Shown: positions 14,475-20,826, counted from the stretch's first letter. The stretch is DNA of 21,797 nucleotides from a bacterium (GCA_021814805.1 JAKAHT010000005.1:9476-31272), one strand, 5' to 3'. Numbers and translations are program-made. The notes: generated from the letters alone by a model not told the origin.

Positions 14475-14557
14475 GATTCAATTTCGAATTTCGAATAAAT
14501 TATTTAATTCATGAATTCTTGAATTCAATCGAAATACTATAATTCAAAATTCTAAAA
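14475..14557. repeat. AT-rich heptad repeat array in a spacer
   Basis: This spacer between nth and the oxidoreductase is built of degenerate 7-bp units on a GAATTC/TTCAAA theme: TTTCGAA twice (14482-14495), palindromic AATTCATGAATT (14506-14517), GAATTC again at 14521, then ATTCAAAATTCTAAAATT near its end. It also contains the probable nth promoter region, but I cannot place a -10 with confidence. The heptads resemble the ones inside glycerate kinase. Confidence 0.5.
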
Positions 14558-14562
14558 TTAGC

Positions 14563-15291
14563 TTAATAGCCGGCGAATTCCTCGAATCGAATATCGTCCT
14601 CAGATATATTCATATCAGCAAGCAGCTTTCTTATATCAGCAACCATAGCCGGCGTTCCGGTGAGATAATAAATCGGCCCGTTGATATTCAGGAGATATTT
14701 CTTTATCATCTCGCCGGTTATCCTTCCCGTTTCTCCTTTCCATAAAGTTTTTCCCGGTTCAGTGTTGGACATGGTGGGTATAAAAACAAAGTTTTTTAGT
14801 TTTCCCCGGAGTTCCGAAAGTTCCTTCAAAAAAGGAGCATCTGCTTCGCTTCGATTTGAATAAAAAAGATAAAAACTCCTGTCCGGTTTTTCCAAAACAG
14901 AGTTTTTTAACATGCTGAAGAAGGGGGTTATGCCTATGCCGCCCACGATAAAAACGGCCGGCTTTTCGGATCTCGAATGAAGTATGAAAGAGCCGAATGG
15001 CCCGTCTATTTCCACTTCCGTTCCTTCAGGCATTCTCAAAAGTTCCCGCTTAAAAGCTGTGTCGCGCATCCGGGTTGCGAATATCAAATCTTTCTCGGAA
15101 GGTGAACTTGCTATGGAAAAGGTTCTTATATTTCCTTCTTCGTCACTTTCTTTGGGATTTATGAGAGCAATGTCGGCATATTGTCCCGGCGTAAAAACAA
15201 AATCTTCCGGCTTTTCGAAGTGGAAGGCAAAAGTATTTTTGGCCACTTCTTCTTTTTTAATAAGTTTGGATTTATGTTGGTTGGTTGGCAT
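14563..15291 (-). CDS. FAD-binding oxidoreductase of the ferredoxin-NADP reductase family
   Basis: This 242-residue flavoprotein passes electrons between NAD(P)H and a one-electron carrier. The FAD barrel has the RTFSIASSP motif (Arg56 to Ser59) and a PFGSF phosphate-binding turn. The NAD(P) half has VGGIGITPFFSML (117-123) and TGTPAMVADIRKLL, and it ends with EEFAGY. There are no cysteines for a 2Fe-2S domain, so an external ferredoxin or other acceptor is needed; none is in the window. The gene starts exactly at its predicted transcription start and is divergent from the hydroxyacid dehydrogenase, with only 35 bp between the ATGs, so the two may be controlled together. NAD(P)H balancing would explain that pairing, but this is inference. 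Confidence 0.9.
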   Translation of the reverse strand: MPTNQHKSKLIKKEEVAKNTFAFHFEKPEDFVFTPGQYADIALINPKESDEEGNIRTFSIASSPSEKDLIFATRMRDTAFKRELLRMPEGTEVEIDGPFGSFILHSRSEKPAVFIVGGIGITPFFSMLKNSVLEKPDRSFYLFYSNRSEADAPFLKELSELRGKLKNFVFIPTMSNTEPGKTLWKGETGRITGEMIKKYLLNINGPIYYLTGTPAMVADIRKLLADMNISEDDIRFEEFAGY

Positions 15292-15297
15292 ATTTTC

Positions 15298-15303
15298 ATT
15301 ATA
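15298..15303 (-). promoter_or_regulatory. Promoter for the FAD oxidoreductase
   Basis: The minus strand reads TATAAT from 15303 to 15298, with a TTGATT -35 candidate at 15327-15322 and an 18-bp spacer. The expected start, 15291, is the A of the ATG. Its -35 overlaps the start of the divergent gene. Confidence 0.6.
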
Positions 15304-15310
15304 TCCGCTG

Positions 15311-15319
15311 TGTTATAAT
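15311..15319 (+). promoter_or_regulatory. Extended -10 promoter for the dehydrogenase-enolase operon
   Basis: TGTTATAAT is a perfect extended -10. The expected start is 15326, one base before the ATG. It lies 7 bases from the opposing -10 at 15298-15303, so two polymerases could not bind at once. Confidence 0.65.
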
Positions 15320-15326
15320 GTAATCA

Positions 15327-16331
15327 ATGAAAATAGGATTTTTTGAGCTTGAGGGATGGGAAGAGGATATAATAAAATCGTCTTTCCCCGGCGATGAACT
15401 TTACTTTTCTAAAGAAAAAATAACGCTAGAAAATCTTCCGGAAAAAAAGGATTTTGATGTTATTTCGACATTCATAGGATCGGAAATAACGGATGAAATT
15501 TTGGGTAACTTTCCAGATTTGAAGTTCGTGACGACGAGATCGACCGGTTTCGATCATATAGATCTTGAGGCTTGCAGGAAGAGAGGTGTCCTTGTTGGTT
15601 ATGTGCCGGGCTACGGCGACAATACCGTTGCTGAATACGCTTTTGGTCTCCTTCTCAACCTGACGAGAAAAATATATAAGGCCATAGATCAAATCAAGGA
15701 AACGGAATCGTTTTCTCAGGCCGGCCTCCAGGGTATAGATTTGAAAAATAAGATAATGGGCATAGTGGGTACCGGCCGTATAGGGAAAGAAGCCGTAAAA
15801 ATAGCCAGAGGCTTCGGTATGGTTGTTTATGCTTATGATCCTTATCCCGACTATAATTTTGCTCAGGCTTTCGGGGTCAAGTATGTTCCGCTCGAAGAGT
15901 TGTTGAAAAGTGCCGATGCCGTATCGGTTCATTGTCCTTTGACACCGGAAACCACTCATTTAATAAACAAGAAAAATATCGTTTTAATGAAGAAAGGATC
16001 ATTTCTTATAAACACGTCGAGAGGAGGAGTAGTTGAAACAGAAGCCATAGTGGAAGCCCTAGAAAAAGGCATATTGAGCGGCGTGGGTCTAGATGTCCTG
16101 GAAGAAGAAGGGGAAACCAAAGACGAAATGGAATTTCTTCTTAAGGAAAGCACCCAGCCGACTGATTTCAAAACCATGCTCGAAAACCACGTGCTCATGA
16201 AACACCCCAACGTGTTGATTACACCCCACAATGCTTTCAATACCAAAGAAGCCTTGGAGAGAATTTTAGGGACTACTATAAGCAATATAAAATCGTATAA
16301 AGCGGGGCAAAAAGTGAATCTCGTCGAATAA
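15327..16331 (+). CDS. D-2-hydroxyacid dehydrogenase, D-lactate dehydrogenase-like
   Basis: This NAD-dependent enzyme reduces a 2-keto acid to a D-2-hydroxy acid. The Rossmann motif is GIVGTGRIGKEAV (148-153) with Asp171 at the end of the second strand, which favours NADH. The catalytic trio is Arg232 (NTSRGG), a Glu near 260 and His301 (TPHNAF). The substrate loop RSTGFDHIDLEACRKRGV and VPGYGDNTVAEYAFGLLL match the family. The long segment with LLKESTQPTDFK before the catalytic His resembles D-lactate dehydrogenases more than glycerate ones, but pyruvate, hydroxypyruvate or another keto acid all remain possible. Enolase follows with a 1-bp TAATG overlap, so the two are translated together and share the PEP-pyruvate branch. 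Confidence 0.9.
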   Translation: MKIGFFELEGWEEDIIKSSFPGDELYFSKEKITLENLPEKKDFDVISTFIGSEITDEILGNFPDLKFVTTRSTGFDHIDLEACRKRGVLVGYVPGYGDNTVAEYAFGLLLNLTRKIYKAIDQIKETESFSQAGLQGIDLKNKIMGIVGTGRIGKEAVKIARGFGMVVYAYDPYPDYNFAQAFGVKYVPLEELLKSADAVSVHCPLTPETTHLINKKNIVLMKKGSFLINTSRGGVVETEAIVEALEKGILSGVGLDVLEEEGETKDEMEFLLKESTQPTDFKTMLENHVLMKHPNVLITPHNAFNTKEALERILGTTISNIKSYKAGQKVNLVE

Positions 16332-17533
16332 TGGTTATAAAAGATTTTTTAATAAGGGAGATCTTCGATTCTCGCGGTCAATCAACCGTCGAAGTAGGAA
16401 TTTCAACTAAAGACGGTCTAGCCTTTTATTCAAGCGTTCCTTCCGGAAAAAGCCGCGGTTCCAAAGAAGCGGCGGTTCTCGATTTTAAGTCTGCTTCTTC
16501 GATAAAAAATATTAAAAAATTATCAGCCGTCAAAGGCCAGAATTTTGCAAGCGTCAAATCATTCGATGATTTTCTCCTAAAATTGGACGGAACTAAAAAT
16601 AAGAAAGCCTTGGGAGGAAATGTTATGCTCGGTTTTTCAATGTCTTTTGCGAGGGCCAAAGCATTCGAAGCCGGCGAAGAACTTTCTGAATTTCTGCATA
16701 AAGAATTTTTTAAAGACATTCCTTTAAAAAAAGAATGGAGCCCTGTAATATTTTCCAATCTGATAAACGGGGGGGAGCACGCTGAAAACAATCTTGATAT
16801 CCAGGAATATATGGTTTTAGTCGACACCTCTAAAGGCGTAAAAAATTCCGTAAAGAAGCTGATTTACTTTTATGATTCACTCGGCGATTTACTGAAGAAA
16901 AAATTCAGGATTCCGGGGATTCTGCCCATAGGGGATGAAGGAGGCTACTCACTTGATTTCAAGGATAATTTCGAGCCGATGGTTGTTCTTTCCGATCTCA
17001 TAAAAAAGAATGGCCTTGCCGGATCCTTTAGGCTGGGCCTTGATGCGGCCGCCTCGAGTTTTTATTCGGGGAATCGTTACATTTTCGGCGGCCGGAAACT
17101 CACCACTGAGAAATTGGCCGATACTTATTTATCGGCTTTCAAGAAATTCCCGATGCTTTATTCCATCGAAGATCCGTTTTCTGAAAGCGACCCCGAAGGT
17201 TTTTGCTCCGTTTTATCGAGAGTAAAAGGCAATATGCTTGTCGGAGATGATTTGACTGTCACAAATTCATCCTTGGTAGAAAAATACGCTTCAATCGGCG
17301 CCATAAACGGAGTGATTATAAAACCAAATCAAGCGGGTACCGTTTCTGAAGCGGCTTCGGCAATACTATCCGCCCGCCTCCGTGGCGTAAAAACGGTTAT
17401 TTCCCATCGTTCCGGAGAAACCGAAGATGTTTTTATAATAAGCCTAGGAAAAGCTTCCGATTCTTACGGTTTGAAAATAGGATCTCCGACGAGAGAGAGG
17501 ATGTTGAAATTCAACGAGCTTCTTAGGATATAG
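16331..17533 (+). CDS. eno: Enolase, divergent form
   Basis: Enolase interconverts 2-phosphoglycerate and PEP. The catalytic set is intact by position: His150 and Glu159 in NGGEHAENNLDIQEYM, Glu203 in GDEGGYS, Mg ligands Asp238, Glu280 (SIEDPF) and Asp306 (VGDDLTVTN), Lys331 (IIKPNQAG), His359 (SHRSGETED) and Lys382. At 400 residues it is about 30 shorter than the usual enzyme. The mobile loop 1 is SGKSRG instead of the almost universal SGASTG, and the following region lacks the normal LRDGD stretch. These changes make it a distant member, but nothing rules out activity. The gene is coupled to the dehydrogenase by TAATG. A 2-phosphoglycerate-forming kinase and PEP synthase lie 7-10 kb upstream. 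Confidence 0.92.
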   Translation: MVIKDFLIREIFDSRGQSTVEVGISTKDGLAFYSSVPSGKSRGSKEAAVLDFKSASSIKNIKKLSAVKGQNFASVKSFDDFLLKLDGTKNKKALGGNVMLGFSMSFARAKAFEAGEELSEFLHKEFFKDIPLKKEWSPVIFSNLINGGEHAENNLDIQEYMVLVDTSKGVKNSVKKLIYFYDSLGDLLKKKFRIPGILPIGDEGGYSLDFKDNFEPMVVLSDLIKKNGLAGSFRLGLDAAASSFYSGNRYIFGGRKLTTEKLADTYLSAFKKFPMLYSIEDPFSESDPEGFCSVLSRVKGNMLVGDDLTVTNSSLVEKYASIGAINGVIIKPNQAGTVSEAASAILSARLRGVKTVISHRSGETEDVFIISLGKASDSYGLKIGSPTRERMLKFNELLRI

Positions 17534-17536
17534 TAA

Positions 17537-17545
17537 TGGTATAAT
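17537..17545 (+). promoter_or_regulatory. Extended -10 promoter for the secreted-protein pair
   Basis: TGGTATAAT is a perfect extended -10 just after the enolase stop. The expected start, 17552, is the A of the ATG, so the message is leaderless. Confidence 0.65.
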
Positions 17546-17551
17546 TATATT

Positions 17552-17791
17552 ATGAAGATGAAAATGATAATCGGAGTTGTAATACTCCTCATAGTCGTAG
17601 TTCTTTTGATTTTCGTATTCGTCGAAAAAGGCAAGGCGCCGAGTTCCGTTCCTTCGGTCAGTTCCGGAAATGCCACGAGTCAAAGCTTGGGAGCTCAAAT
17701 TTACAACAATGTGGCTCCTCAAAACGCGGTGCCCCAAAGCTTGCCTCAAACCAATCCATTCCAGGTCGAAACAAATCCTTTTAATCAATAA
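17552..17791 (+). CDS. Short anchored protein with a Pro/Asn-rich tail
   Basis: This 79-residue protein has one very hydrophobic helix (residues 5-25) followed by EKGKAP and a low-complexity Ser, Asn, Pro and Gln tail. The tail holds SLGAQIYNNVAPQ and ends with TNPFQVETNPFNQ, a doubled TNPF motif. I have a sense of similar short membrane proteins in CPR genomes, but I cannot name a family or function. The tail would face outside. The gene is first in a two-gene unit with the cysteine-repeat protein, which begins 4 bp after its stop, so the pair may act together at the cell surface. Confidence 0.75.
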   Translation: MKMKMIIGVVILLIVVVLLIFVFVEKGKAPSSVPSVSSGNATSQSLGAQIYNNVAPQNAVPQSLPQTNPFQVETNPFNQ

Positions 17792-17795
17792 AAGT

Positions 17796-19271
17796 ATGAA
17801 AACCAGCAAATTAAATCTAACGCTCTCGATAGCCGTCATTGCCGCTGGCGTTTTCGTGTCTCACTACATAGTGACTGACGCCCAAACAACCACTTCTCTT
17901 TCGGCCTCTTCGAGTGCTGCTGTTTCTTTGTCAACTTTGACTTACCCGATACCGGAACTCGGTAATTGTGGAAGCGTTGGAGATTGCCGTACTTATTGTA
18001 ATAATCCGCAAAACCAAAATGCTTGCCTGGCTTTTGCGGAAGAGCATCATTTGATGAGTCAAACTCAAGTAAGCCAGGCTAAACAAGTACTTCAAACATT
18101 GGCGACCGGCGGTCCCGGCGGATGCACCACTAAAGATGCTTGTGAAAATTATTGTTCTGATTTGTCTCATGCGAGCGAATGTCTTTCTTTTGCCGAACAA
18201 CACGGCTTGATTCAAGGGCCGGCCGTCACTATGGCCCAAAAGATGATATCTCTTATTCAAAACGGAAGCACTCCGGGAAAGTGTTCATCACCCGAAGAAT
18301 GTCGCAGTTATTGTTCCGATTCAAGTCACGCCGATGAGTGTCTTGCTTTCGCGGAGAAAGAAGGATTCATAAGTCAAAACCAATTAAACGCTATAAAGCA
18401 AACCGGCGGTAAGGGGCCGGGTGGATGCGATTCAGCTGATTCATGTGCCGCTTTCTGTAATAATCCGCAAAACCAATCGGTGTGCGTCGATTTTGCTAAA
18501 CAAAACGGACTGATATCCCAAGTGCAGGCTCAAAATATACAACAAAGTGCCGTCGGGCTTAAGATAGGCCTCAATGAATTTCCAGGCCAGGTGGTTGGAT
18601 GTCTAAAGGGTGAATTGGGAGACAACGCAGTAGGTGAACTGGAAAGCGGCAACGTCACTCCCAATGCCTCTACAAGCGCTGCTGTGAGCTCATGCTTAAA
18701 TCTCTATAAGTCTCAAATTCAAAACAGATTTCAGAATTTGATACAAAACTCTTCAAGTACCATTCAAGGATGTTTGAATGGAGTCAGCTCTTCGACCGTA
18801 GAAAACCTTACGAGCGGAGATTTTAGCGCCGTTTCTCCGGATCAGGGAGAAAGAATAAGAGAATGCTTAAATGAAGCCGGAGATCAAATAAAAGAACAAA
18901 ATCAGGAGCAAAATCAAAACAATAATCAGAATGAAGGGGAGCGCCAGCAAATGGAACAAGCGAGAGAACAAGTTAAAAATCAATTAGAAAATCTTCCGGA
19001 CAGAGTTAAGAACTGCGTAATGTCTTATATCGGCGTCAATGCCACAACAACAGGAGTGGGACAAATAATTTCCAACTGCATGCAAACTTATAACACTTCG
19101 ACCCCGATGGGAGAAGGCGAAGGGGAAGGACCGGCCGGTATGCCCAGACGACCGGGAAATGACAATCGTCCGACCGGAACGTCAATTCAGAACATTTTTA
19201 ACGGAGGAATGCCGAATCCGCTGCCGCCAGTCCAGCAAAACGACAGCAATCAGGGAGGCGGGGATAATTAG
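17796..19271 (+). CDS. Large secreted cysteine-repeat protein
   Basis: This 491-residue protein has a signal-like N-terminal helix (about 7-25) and then two classes of repeat. The first class has four units starting at Cys58, Cys110, Cys163 and Cys211, each C-x5-C-x3-C-x8-C followed by a FA motif. The second has three units of paired cysteines about 20-35 residues apart (GCLKGEL with SSCLNLY, GCLNGV with RECLNEAG, NCVMSY with SNCMQTY). A Gln/Asn-rich stretch lies near 364-395, and a Gly/Glu/Pro-rich tail ends the protein. Sixteen plus six makes 22 cysteines, an even number suited to disulfides. I chose ATG 17796; an in-frame TTG at 17670 overlaps the upstream gene and lacks a signal sequence. 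The function is unknown; a surface or adhesion role is inference. Confidence 0.85.
   Translation: MKTSKLNLTLSIAVIAAGVFVSHYIVTDAQTTTSLSASSSAAVSLSTLTYPIPELGNCGSVGDCRTYCNNPQNQNACLAFAEEHHLMSQTQVSQAKQVLQTLATGGPGGCTTKDACENYCSDLSHASECLSFAEQHGLIQGPAVTMAQKMISLIQNGSTPGKCSSPEECRSYCSDSSHADECLAFAEKEGFISQNQLNAIKQTGGKGPGGCDSADSCAAFCNNPQNQSVCVDFAKQNGLISQVQAQNIQQSAVGLKIGLNEFPGQVVGCLKGELGDNAVGELESGNVTPNASTSAAVSSCLNLYKSQIQNRFQNLIQNSSSTIQGCLNGVSSSTVENLTSGDFSAVSPDQGERIRECLNEAGDQIKEQNQEQNQNNNQNEGERQQMEQAREQVKNQLENLPDRVKNCVMSYIGVNATTTGVGQIISNCMQTYNTSTPMGEGEGEGPAGMPRRPGNDNRPTGTSIQNIFNGGMPNPLPPVQQNDSNQGGGDN
17967..18530 (+). repeat. Four-unit cysteine repeat, with near-identical outer units
   Basis: The four repeat units begin at about 17967, 18123, 18282 and 18426. 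At protein level units 1 and 4 share CNNPQNQ and units 2 and 3 share CSDxSHA. Units 1 and 4 also share 21 identical bases (17997-18017 and 18455-18475), far more than the rest of the repeats, which suggests recent duplication or conversion. Confidence 0.65.
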
Positions 19272-19279
19272 TGTCACAT

Positions 19280-19294
19280 TTCCCGTCTCGGGAA
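19280..19294. promoter_or_regulatory. Palindrome in the RNA promoter spacer
   Basis: TTCCCG-TCT-CGGGAA is a perfect 6-bp inverted repeat with a 3-base centre, lying just 2 bases upstream of the -10 at 19297. Its place fits a repressor operator. It could also be a weak terminator hairpin of the preceding gene, but it has no T-tract. Confidence 0.4.
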
Positions 19295-19296
19295 CG

Positions 19297-19302
19297 TATA
19301 AT
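19297..19302 (+). promoter_or_regulatory. -10 element of the small RNA gene
   Basis: A perfect TATAAT; the expected start lies near 19307-19309, right at the first stem of the RNA. There is no TG extension and no clear -35, unlike the other promoters in this window. Confidence 0.5.
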
Positions 19303-19306
19303 ATAT

Positions 19307-19406
19307 GTCCCTTGGAAATAAGAAACCCCGTGGCCGGGTTCCAAGGGTCTAAAAGGGCCACAAACCCCCTCTTTTTCTTATAACTCCGGGCTCCTCGCCC
19401 GGAGTT
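19307..19406 (+). ncRNA. Candidate new small RNA with pseudoknot
   Basis: Four perfect pairings fill the sequence almost end to end. CCCTTGGAA (19309-19317) pairs with TTCCAAGGG (19339-19347). ATAAGAAA (19318-19325) pairs with TTTCTTAT (19374-19381). GTGGCC (19330-19335) pairs with GGCCAC (19356-19361). The first stem crosses the other two, so the fold is an H-type pseudoknot. The first two helices abut on one strand with no gap and can stack. A 10-bp terminator hairpin begins at the next base, 19382. A rival local hairpin, AACCC with GGGTT (19324-19328 and 19336-19340), would disrupt both first stems, so switching is possible. I do not match it to a known riboswitch, ribozyme or sRNA family. 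Confidence 0.6.
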
Positions 19407-19414
19407 ACTCTTTT
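19382..19414 (+). terminator. Intrinsic terminator of the small RNA
   Basis: AACTCCGGGC (19382-19391) pairs perfectly with GCCCGGAGTT (19397-19406) around a 5-base loop, followed by ACTCTTTT. The stem is strong but the T-tract is broken. Confidence 0.7.
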
Positions 19415-19440
19415 ACACGCCTCCCGACATCACACGTTTC

Positions 19441-19449
19441 TGTGGATAA
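19441..19449 (-). other. Single DnaA-box-like 9-mer
   Basis: TGTGGATAA is the exact reverse complement of the classical TTATCCACA DnaA box. It stands alone, with no cluster or AT-rich unwinding region, so it is not a replication origin. It may be chance. Confidence 0.25.
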
Positions 19450-19483
19450 CTAAGTCCCCGTCATTAAATAAACCTTCGAATTA

Positions 19484-19492
19484 TGGAATAAT
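19484..19492 (+). promoter_or_regulatory. Extended -10 promoter for the HAD-deacetylase unit
   Basis: TGGAATAAT is an extended -10 with a weak first base in the hexamer (AATAAT). The expected start, 19499, is one base before the ATG, in line with the other leaderless promoters. Confidence 0.4.
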
Positions 19493-19499
19493 GTATTGA

Positions 19500-20141
19500 A
19501 TGAAGGAAAAGAAACCGCCCAAGGTTTTGTTCCTGGATTGGGACAAGACTTTATCCAATTCTCTCTTCTGGTCCTCTTTAAGGAATGAAAACCACCCCCA
19601 CAATATTTACGCCGACAAGATAGAAAAAACTTTATTTGCCGAAAACAGGCATTTTCTAAAGCCTTGGATGAAAGGGGAATATTCTGCAGAGGATATCTGT
19701 TCGATGGTTTCCGAAAAATCAAGCATTCCTTTTAATGTGATTTTCGACGGACTTAAGGAAAGTTGTTCCGGAATGGAATTTGTTTCCGAAGAAATTCCTG
19801 CATTAATTTTTAAAATCAGATCCAAAGGCATAAAGGTGATAGTGGCTACCGATAATATGGATACTTTTATGCGCTTTACGGTTCCAGGAATGAACCTCTT
19901 GGAAATATTTGATGATTTTTTGGTTTCTCATGATATCAAATTTTTAAAAAACGAAGTTACCGAGGATGCTATACCTTTTTTTGACGGCTATCTTAAAAAA
20001 AATAATCTGGGATACAAAGAGGCGGTTCTTTTGGACGATCATGCCGATATGGGCGATACGTACGGAAAATTGGGTTTGGAAATAATTCAAATATTGGGAC
20101 CAGAAACTCTTCTCAACTCACTTAAAAAGTATGCGGCTTAA
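19500..20141 (+). CDS. HAD-superfamily hydrolase
   Basis: This 213-residue protein has the haloacid dehalogenase fold. Motif I is FLDWDKTLS with nucleophile Asp13 and acid/base Asp15, motif II is VIVATDN, and motif IV is LLDDHADMGD; a Lys between them (LKN region near 140) could be motif III. A helical cap sits between motifs I and II. Phosphatase activity is likely but the substrate is unknown. Its last 11 bp overlap the deacetylase gene, so the products are linked, and the neighbours suggest sugar or surface polymer chemistry. A role in nucleotide-sugar or sugar phosphate turnover would fit but is not shown. Confidence 0.85.
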   Translation: MKEKKPPKVLFLDWDKTLSNSLFWSSLRNENHPHNIYADKIEKTLFAENRHFLKPWMKGEYSAEDICSMVSEKSSIPFNVIFDGLKESCSGMEFVSEEIPALIFKIRSKGIKVIVATDNMDTFMRFTVPGMNLLEIFDDFLVSHDIKFLKNEVTEDAIPFFDGYLKKNNLGYKEAVLLDDHADMGDTYGKLGLEIIQILGPETLLNSLKKYAA

Positions 20142-20823
20142 TCTGGTATTCCATAATATAGTTCTTAAGGAAGAAGAGATTAACGGCGATTATTCTTTGA
20201 CTTTGGATTATTTTGAAGAGCTTCGGGAAAATATCGAAACGCTTTTAAAGAGCGGCCTGACCCGTTTCAAAGATATTCGCTATTATTTTGACGACGGCTA
20301 CAAGTCTTTCAAGGAATTAGTTTTCCCCGTAATGAAGGACAAAACTAATCTTTGTTGTCTGGCTCCGATAGCTAATCTCTTAGGCAGTGAAAATTACTTG
20401 AATGAAGGCGATATAGATTTTTTAAGTAAAAGCGGAATTAAAATAGCTTCCCATGGCTTTTCTCATGCCGCCTTAGCTGTTTATAAAGCAAATACACTGC
20501 AAAAAACGCCGAAAGGCGGCGAATATAAAGATAGTCCCAGTGGCAAGAATGAAATACTTTCCGAGAAAGAAGTTCTTTTTCAATTCTTAGAATCGAAGAG
20601 GCTTTTGGAAAATATTACAAAATCTGAAATTGATGAGTTCGTTTTCCCTTACGGTTTATATAACAAAGAAGTAATCGATCTCAATAATAGAAAAGGGATC
20701 TATGAATATCTTTCTACCTGTGACGAGCATTTGGATAGTGGTTCAGCTATTCGTCCGAGAATTCTTGTTTCCAATAAGCGCCCAATCAAGGAAACTGTGG
20801 AATTCATTCGAAGTCTTGAATGA
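20131..20823 (+). CDS. Polysaccharide deacetylase, NodB/CE4 fold
   Basis: This 230-residue protein belongs to the metal-dependent carbohydrate deacetylases that remove N- or O-acetyl groups from polymers. Motif 1 is YYFDDGYKSF (Asp54, Asp55). The metal-binding His pair is in SHGFSHA (His108, His112), and FVFPYG is the arginine/tryptophan-region equivalent. No signal peptide or anchor is visible, so a cytoplasmic substrate such as a lipid-linked or nucleotide sugar, or an atypical export, is possible. Residues 115-145 hold a Lys/Gly-rich insert (LQKTPKGGEYKDSPSGKNE). It overlaps the HAD gene by 11 bp and ends 21 bp before the convergent kinase gene. Confidence 0.87.
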   Translation: MRLNLVFHNIVLKEEEINGDYSLTLDYFEELRENIETLLKSGLTRFKDIRYYFDDGYKSFKELVFPVMKDKTNLCCLAPIANLLGSENYLNEGDIDFLSKSGIKIASHGFSHAALAVYKANTLQKTPKGGEYKDSPSGKNEILSEKEVLFQFLESKRLLENITKSEIDEFVFPYGLYNKEVIDLNNRKGIYEYLSTCDEHLDSGSAIRPRILVSNKRPIKETVEFIRSLE

Positions 20824-20826
20824 GAA

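Noticed and set aside
14458..14481. Longer start for nth at TTG 14481
   Set aside because: It adds eight unconserved residues from the heptad-repeat spacer; ATG 14457 fits the family better.
15426..15959. A 177-codon minus-strand open frame
   Set aside because: It lies wholly inside the well-supported dehydrogenase gene in reverse and shows no family motif.
17670..17795. TTG start giving a longer cysteine-repeat protein
   Set aside because: The extra 42 residues would overlap the upstream gene and hide the signal peptide; ATG 17796 has neither problem.
19266..19294. Terminator of the cysteine-repeat gene at the palindrome
   Set aside because: The hairpin is only 6 bp and is followed by ACGTATAAT, not by a T-tract; the stronger terminator is at 19382.
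19309..19381. HDV-like or pistol ribozyme
   Set aside because: The order of paired strands does not match either: no P3 hairpin nested as in HDV, and the third stem's 5' strand comes before the pseudoknot strand, unlike pistol.
19441..19449. Replication origin at the TGTGGATAA site
   Set aside because: One box only, with no cluster, no dnaA or dnaN nearby and no unwinding element. A 9-mer in 21.8 kb is expected by chance at roughly one in six.
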